A DNA stretch of 64,000 bases, taken from positions 382,471-446,470 of the forward strand of contig NZ_FNAN01000005.1 in the NCBI RefSeq assembly GCF_900101885.1, given 5' to 3'. The notes under the pieces are model-generated. The model saw nothing but the letters and a program-made list of their open reading frames with translations, made no database searches and was not told where the DNA came from. Both the position numbers and the translations under genes were made by a program. Numbering within the stretch: position 1 is the stretch's first letter; the number at the start of each line of letters is the position of its first letter. Of the stretch, positions 59,402 to 64,000 are shown one piece after another. Origin of the DNA: Dyadobacter soli (GTDB lineage: Bacteria > Bacteroidota > Bacteroidia > Cytophagales > Spirosomataceae).

Positions 59402-61564
59402 TTGGAAAATACACAAACATCACGGCGCGACTTCCTGAAAGCCGCCGGATTTACGTCGCTGGGCCTGGCCGTCGGGATTTCGGGTTTTACGAAGGACGCT
59501 TCCCTGAAAAAGATCGCCCCGGCCGTATTGAAGCTGGAAATCAATCCATTCATCATTATCGATACCACCGGTAATATCACACTCGTGAACCCGCGCCCGG
59601 ACATGGGCCAGGGCTCGACGCAGGCTGTGCCCTCATTGCTGGCCGAGGAACTCGAAGTAAGCCTCGAAAAAGTGCTGATCGTGCAAAGCGACGGCATGGG
59701 CAAATACGGCAGCCAGACATCCGGCGGCAGCAGTTCCGTTCGTGAGCTCTGGATGCCCATCCGCAAAGCCGGCGCAGCCGCACGCGAAATGCTCACCACC
59801 ACCGCAGCCAAAAGGTGGAACCTTCCCGCAGCCGAATGCGTGGCCGAGGACGGGAAAATATGGCATAAGGCAAGCGGAAAGAGCCTTTCTTACGGAGAAC
59901 TGGCCGACGATGCCTCAAAACTCGAAATCCCGAAAGAGCCAAAGCTCAAAGAACCGAAGGATTTCAAAATCATTGGAAAATATAACAAACGGCTGGATGT
60001 TCCGGAGCGCGTAACCGGCAAGGCGGTTTACGGGATCGATGTGGACGTGCCGGGTATGGTGTATGCGGCTATCGTGCATTCACCGATGATCCACGGCAAG
60101 GTAGCGTCGATCGACGATTCGGAAACAAAAAAGGTGAAGGGTGTTTTGAAGGTGATGAAAACCGAGCGCACCATGCCGCACCGTACTTCCGAGGCTGTGG
60201 CGGTGGTTGCTACCAACTGGTGGGCCGCGTTGAAAGGCAAGCGGGCACTGAAAGTGAATTGGGACAATGGTGATTATGCCAAAACAGTGAATACCGCAGG
60301 CTACTTCGCCGCTACTTATGAAGCTGCGAAGAAGGAAGGGGTGAATTTTGAAGAAAAAGGCGACTTCACGGTGAAATATGCGAACGCGAAGGACAAGCTG
60401 GAATCCCATTACGAAACGCCGTTCCTCGCGCACGCGCCTATCGAGCCCGAGAACGCGGTGGTGCATGTGAAGGACGATGGAAATGTGGAAATATGGGCGC
60501 CTATTCAGGGACCCGACTGGGCATTGCGGGATGTTTGCGGGTATTTGAAAGTGAAACCCGAGCAGGTGAAAATCAACGTCACGTTGCTAGGCGGCGCATT
60601 CGGGCGCAAAGCTTACCACGACTTCCTGCTCGAAGCGTGCCACATTTCGAAAGAGTTGAAAAAGCCTGTGAAGGTAATCTGGACGCGGGAAGACGACATT
60701 ACCCAAGGCCCGTACCGCCCCGGAATGCTGAGCCACATGCAGGGATTTGTGGAAGATGGTAAAATTACCGGTTTCCATCACCACGCTATCGGTGAATCCA
60801 TTGTAGGACAAGTTTTCAAGGGATTGAAAGACGACGAAGCCGACCCGTGGCTGAGCGAGGAAATCAGTACCGGAAATAACAAATACCAGTTTGCAACTGC
60901 TTCCAAAGTGAGCTGGACGAATGTTAAAACGGATATTCCGGTCGTTTGGTGGCGCTCCGTTTATGCTTCGAACTTCGGCTGGGGACAGGAATGCTTCATC
61001 GACGAGCTGGCGCATCTGGCCAAAAAGGACCCGCTGAAAGCACGCCTGGAAATCCTGCCCGACGACCGCTTCAAAAAAGTACTGGATACGCTGGCCGAAA
61101 AGGCGAACTGGGACGAGAAGCTTCCGGAAGGCAGCGGCAGGGGAATTGCGGTATTCAAATCTTTCGGCAGTATTTCGGCATGTTGCATTACCGTTTCTAA
61201 AAAGGATACCGGCGTTAAAATCGATAAGGTTGTATCGGTGATCGATTGCGGTTATTATGTAAACCCGGACAATGTGAAGGCGCAAACCGAAGGAAACATC
61301 GTAATGGGTATCACCGCGGCGATTAAGGACGGTATCACTTTCACGAACGGCATTTGTGACCAGACCAACTACCATCAGTTTAATGTAATGCGGCTCAACG
61401 AGGCACCGCCCATGGAAATCCACATCGTCGACAGCGGTGCGGTTCCGGGAGGGGTGGGAGAGCCGGGCCTTCCGCCGATAGCGCCTGCATTAGGCAATGC
61501 GATATTTGCGGCAACCGGCAAGCGTCTGAGAAAACTGCCTTTCGACATTAACAACATCGCCTAG
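59402..61564 (+). CDS. Xanthine dehydrogenase-family molybdopterin subunit (IorB-like), Tat-exported
   Basis: 720 aa catalytic subunit of an aldehyde/N-heterocycle hydroxylase, closest in layout to isoquinoline 1-oxidoreductase beta chains. The start appears to be TTG 59402, since the only upstream ATG gives a short blocked frame. It begins with a twin-arginine signal (SRRDFLKAAGF). Moco-binding blocks include GGSSSVRELW, NVTLLGGAFGRKAYHDF and the catalytic Glu in GGVGEPGLPPIAPALGNAI. It pairs with the (2Fe-2S) subunit just upstream. Substrate unknown. Confidence 0.9.
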   Translation: MENTQTSRRDFLKAAGFTSLGLAVGISGFTKDASLKKIAPAVLKLEINPFIIIDTTGNITLVNPRPDMGQGSTQAVPSLLAEELEVSLEKVLIVQSDGMGKYGSQTSGGSSSVRELWMPIRKAGAAAREMLTTTAAKRWNLPAAECVAEDGKIWHKASGKSLSYGELADDASKLEIPKEPKLKEPKDFKIIGKYNKRLDVPERVTGKAVYGIDVDVPGMVYAAIVHSPMIHGKVASIDDSETKKVKGVLKVMKTERTMPHRTSEAVAVVATNWWAALKGKRALKVNWDNGDYAKTVNTAGYFAATYEAAKKEGVNFEEKGDFTVKYANAKDKLESHYETPFLAHAPIEPENAVVHVKDDGNVEIWAPIQGPDWALRDVCGYLKVKPEQVKINVTLLGGAFGRKAYHDFLLEACHISKELKKPVKVIWTREDDITQGPYRPGMLSHMQGFVEDGKITGFHHHAIGESIVGQVFKGLKDDEADPWLSEEISTGNNKYQFATASKVSWTNVKTDIPVVWWRSVYASNFGWGQECFIDELAHLAKKDPLKARLEILPDDRFKKVLDTLAEKANWDEKLPEGSGRGIAVFKSFGSISACCITVSKKDTGVKIDKVVSVIDCGYYVNPDNVKAQTEGNIVMGITAAIKDGITFTNGICDQTNYHQFNVMRLNEAPPMEIHIVDSGAVPGGVGEPGLPPIAPALGNAIFAATGKRLRKLPFDINNIA

Positions 61565-61566
61565 AC

Positions 61567-61920
61567 ATGGCTTACGACGAACGGGTAGCCAATCGGATTC
61601 GTGAAGCGCTTGCCGGCCGGGACCTGGCCGGCAAGCCGTTGGAAGAGATAACAATGTTCCAGGGACTCGCTTTTATGGTGGACGAGAAACTATGCATTTG
61701 CGTCCGGAATGATGTGTTGCTATGCCGGGTCGGTCCGGAGGAGTACGGGAAAGCCCTGGAAATGAACGGCGTCGAGCCGATGGTAATGAACGGGCGCACG
61801 GCGATCGGGTACGTGTATGTAAATCCGGACGCCTATGCTTCCCGGGAGGCTTTCGATTCCTGGATTAACAAGTGTTTGGCATTCAATGAATTCGCCAAGT
61901 CGTCCAAAAAGAAGAAGTAA
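61567..61920 (+). CDS. TfoX N-terminal domain protein
   Basis: 117 aa protein with the TfoX/Sxy N-terminal domain (RVANRIREAL, MFQGLAFMVDEKLCICVRND, then the Gly-Tyr-Val-Tyr-Val segment GYVYVNPDAY). It lacks the C-terminal TfoX domain, so it is not a full competence regulator. Starts two bases after the molybdenum hydroxylase stop and its stop overlaps the next start by one base (TAATG). Confidence 0.85.
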   Translation: MAYDERVANRIREALAGRDLAGKPLEEITMFQGLAFMVDEKLCICVRNDVLLCRVGPEEYGKALEMNGVEPMVMNGRTAIGYVYVNPDAYASREAFDSWINKCLAFNEFAKSSKKKK

Positions 61921-62408
61921 TGGCGGAGTTGTTGGTAGAAAAAAGATATCAGCTGCAAAGAATGGCCGGCAAGGGCGGCTGGACTTACGTGGTGATTTCT
62001 GAAATACGGCAGGACATCGAAAAGAAGGCCGGAATGGTGAAGGTTAAGGGCCGGATCGACGATTACGAGTTGATAGGCTATAACCTGATGCCGATGGCCA
62101 CCGGGCAACTTTTCCTGCCCGTCAAGGCTGAAATACGGAAGAAAATCAAGAAAGAAGAAGGCGACTGGGTGACGGTCGTACTCTATGCCGATGAATCAGG
62201 ACTGGCTATTCCGGAAGAACTGCTCGACTGCCTCAAAGACGAACCAAAAGCATACGCCAACTTCCAAAAACTCGCCGAAGGCTCCCAGAAAGAATACCGC
62301 GACTGGGTGTATTCAGCCAAAAAGGACGAAACCAAAGTAGCCCGCATCGCAAAAATGATCGATATGCTGCTGAGCGGAAAGCGATTGACGGGCGACAAGC
62401 CGATTTAG
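61920..62408 (+). CDS. DUF1905/YdeI-type protein
   Basis: 162 aa, two small domains: a DUF1905 beta-barrel (about 10-85, GGWTYVVISEI and VKGRIDDYELIGYNLMPM) and a YdeI/OmdA-like helical part (about 110-155, YRDWVYSAKKDETKVARIAKMID). The full-length form in other bacteria is a single protein of this kind with unknown role. Translationally coupled to the TfoX-like gene. The IS1182-family element begins 19 bases after its stop. Confidence 0.82.
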   Translation: MAELLVEKRYQLQRMAGKGGWTYVVISEIRQDIEKKAGMVKVKGRIDDYELIGYNLMPMATGQLFLPVKAEIRKKIKKEEGDWVTVVLYADESGLAIPEELLDCLKDEPKAYANFQKLAEGSQKEYRDWVYSAKKDETKVARIAKMIDMLLSGKRLTGDKPI

Positions 62409-62426
62409 ATTAGTATTAAAACTGAA

Positions 62427-64000
62427 GAGGGTGTCTCAAAAAGGCACCTTCTTTGTTTTAAAAGCTTTGGCTGATTTTCTGCGATTGATTATCTTTAGGT
62501 ATTAGCAATCCAGGATCGATGGCCCGACGACAACCTACCTTCAAGCCTTATCATCAGCAACAATTAATGCTGCTTCCTCCAAGTTTAGACGAGTTAATCC
62601 CCAAAGACCATGCTTGCCGGGTGATCAACGATGTGATCAATAGCATCAGTTTGGAGCCTCTTCATGCAGCCTATCACACGATCGGGTCTTCAAGTTATCA
62701 CCCACAGATGCTTCTGAAAGTGCTCGTTTACGGCTATGTGAGCAACATCTATTCAAGCCGTAAACTGGAAGCAGCTTGCAAGGAGAGCATTTACTTCATC
62801 GGGGCCGCCCGGCGGTTTTTGAGCTCGATGAGCTATCCTGACCATAATACGATCAACCGGTTTAGAGGGGTTCGTTTGAAGGATGCATTGCGGAAAATTT
62901 TTGAAGAAGTGGTGCTATTACTTGCCCAGGAAGGTCTGTTGAGCATTGAAGAGGTCTATACCGATGGGACTAAAATCGAAGCGAATGCCAATAAATATAC
63001 TTTTGTCTGGCGGAACGCGATTGCTACTAATAAGGAAAAGATCAAGAAACAGTTAGCCCATATCTGGGAATATGCCCAGAGCGTGGCCACGGCCGAAGAT
63101 AGCCTTCCCGACCCGCCCGACTTCACTACGATCAGCAAGGAAAAGGTCCAGGACACAGTTGATAAGCTTAATCAGGTGTTGGGCAAAAAGGAGAATATTG
63201 ACAAGAAGATGAAGGCTAAACTGGGTTATGTGACCAAGCATTACCCGTCCAATATTGCCCGCTATGAGCAGCAGGAGGCTATTTTAGGTGACCGGAACAG
63301 TTATAGCAAGACCGACCCTGACGCCACGTTTATGAGGTTGAAAGAAGATCATATGCGTAATGGCCAATTGAAGCCAGCCTACAATGTGCAGATATCGACC
63401 TCTAACCAGTTCATTGTAAATTATTCCTTACATTCTAATCCCACTGACACGAATACATTGGCTGGGCATCTTGACCAATATGAAAACAGCTTTGGCAGTT
63501 CGCTAAAATCAATAACGGCTGACGCCGGGTACGGATCGGAAGAGAACTATACGCTATTGGAAGAGAAGCAAATCGCTGCTTATGTTAAGTATGGACTCTT
63601 TGACAAGCGGCAGCATAACAGCTTTAACAAAAAGCATCCGTTCAGTGCCGACAAGCTCCACTATAATCTCCAGGGCGATCATTATATCTGTCCGATGGGC
63701 CAGAAGATGCGATACATTGGCAACAAGATCAGCAGAACTACAACCGGCTTGTTCAAAGTGCCCGGATGTACAAAGCTATTAACTGCGGTAAATGTCCTTT
63801 GAACGGCACCTGTCATAAATCCAAAGGCGACAGGGTTATTCAGGTCAATGTTAATCTGGAAAGGCAAAAACAGCAGGCCGACCAGCTACTGAAAAGTGAA
63901 GAAGGGATCCAAAAACGAAAAAGGCGATGCTTCGATGTCGAACCTGTCTTCGGTAACATAAAGCACAACCACAACTTTCGCCGGTTCATGCTCCGTGGCA
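62427..64000 (+). mobile_element. IS1182-family insertion sequence, left part; right end beyond window
   Basis: The left end is placed near 62427, where GAGGGTGTCTCAAAAAGGC begins, matching the GAGGxTGTCTCAAAA type terminal repeat of Bacteroidota IS1182 elements. The transposase starts 92 bases later. The right end, right terminal repeat and target duplication are outside the window. Confidence 0.8.
62519..64000 (+). pseudogene. IS1182-family transposase, frameshifted and cut by window
   Basis: DDE transposase. Frame 1 (62519-63802, 427 aa) carries the first catalytic Asp (EVYTDGTKIEAN) and the second (ITADAGYGSEENY), then reads into a false C-terminus ending LTAVNVL. From about 63763 the true continuation lies in the -1 frame: RMYKAINCGKCPLNGTCHKSK, then RCFDVEPVFGNIKHNHNFRRF, which contains the catalytic Glu. 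The shift lies close to 63758-63763 in GTGCCCGG, consistent with a one-base loss. As read, the element cannot make a full transposase. A sequencing error cannot be excluded. Confidence 0.85.

Noticed and set aside
60587..61423. 278-codon minus-strand open frame
   Set aside because: Antisense to the molybdenum hydroxylase catalytic subunit; no signal or domain.
63740..63802. Programmed -1 frameshift in the transposase
   Set aside because: No X-XXY-YYZ slippery site or downstream pseudoknot is visible, and IS1182 elements normally have one frame.

Overview
The window looks like a chromosomal segment of a Bacteroidota bacterium of the Cytophagales, most like Dyadobacter or a close relative in the Spirosomataceae. 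This rests on protein family content (flexirubin-type dialkylresorcinol genes, DUF1684, DUF5618, CtlX, a Bacteroidota-style SUF operon), on Bacteroidota-type promoters (-7 box TAnnTTTG, no Shine-Dalgarno habit) and on moderate GC. The genus is an inference. Coding is dense: no gene-free stretch exceeds 300 bases, and no tRNA, rRNA or CRISPR array was seen.

Layout. 1-13 kb: 3'-truncated purK, a VapBC-type toxin-antitoxin pair, a BatA-domain membrane protein, a YcxB-like protein, DUF1684 and collagen-motif lipoproteins, an OsmC peroxiredoxin, a TonB-dependent receptor overlapping hemW, a coiled-coil lipoprotein, and two amidinotransferase-fold hydrolases (arginine deiminase and CtlX). 13-19 kb: a SUF iron-sulfur operon (sufC, sufD, sufS, two tandem DUF5618 genes, sufE, a DUF59 protein, a bacilliredoxin) that starts at sufC; sufB is not in the window. 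19-22.7 kb: a vWA protein and a PIG-L deacetylase converge on a 170-bp block of 10-bp-periodic inverted repeats.

22.7-37.2 kb: the most distinctive region. A phosphopantetheinyl transferase diverges from a run of 14 same-strand genes: C45-type acyltransferase, CoA ligase, two secreted unknowns, a YdcF-like lipoprotein, a methyltransferase, a secreted unknown, darA, darB, a small unknown, a BtrH-like acyltransferase, an ABC exporter pair, an acyl carrier protein and a ketosynthase. This resembles the dialkylresorcinol half of a flexirubin pigment locus. The usual aryl-polyene genes (ammonia lyase, ketoreductase, dehydratase, MMPL exporter) are absent from the window.

37-53 kb: housekeeping genes. 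These include a methylmalonyl-CoA mutase in which a shortened small-subunit-like domain is fused to a complete large subunit, dnaA (probable TTG start downstream of its promoter), a FemAB-like acetyltransferase, a DUF3108 protein, a putative aminopeptidase, recA with a terminator-like hairpin in its leader, and a leftward run pheT, coiled-coil protein, zapA, rny, AAA+ ATPase. The AAA+ ATPase is a plausible partner of the vWA protein encoded 26 kb away.

53-64 kb: a second DUF1684 protein, a stand-alone receiver, an MBL hydrolase, a sulfite-oxidase-like enzyme, a DUF819 membrane protein, a two-subunit Tat-exported molybdenum hydroxylase, small accessory genes, and the left end of an IS1182-family element whose transposase is frameshifted and runs off the window. 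Across the whole window the palindrome AATGCATT is strikingly over-represented.
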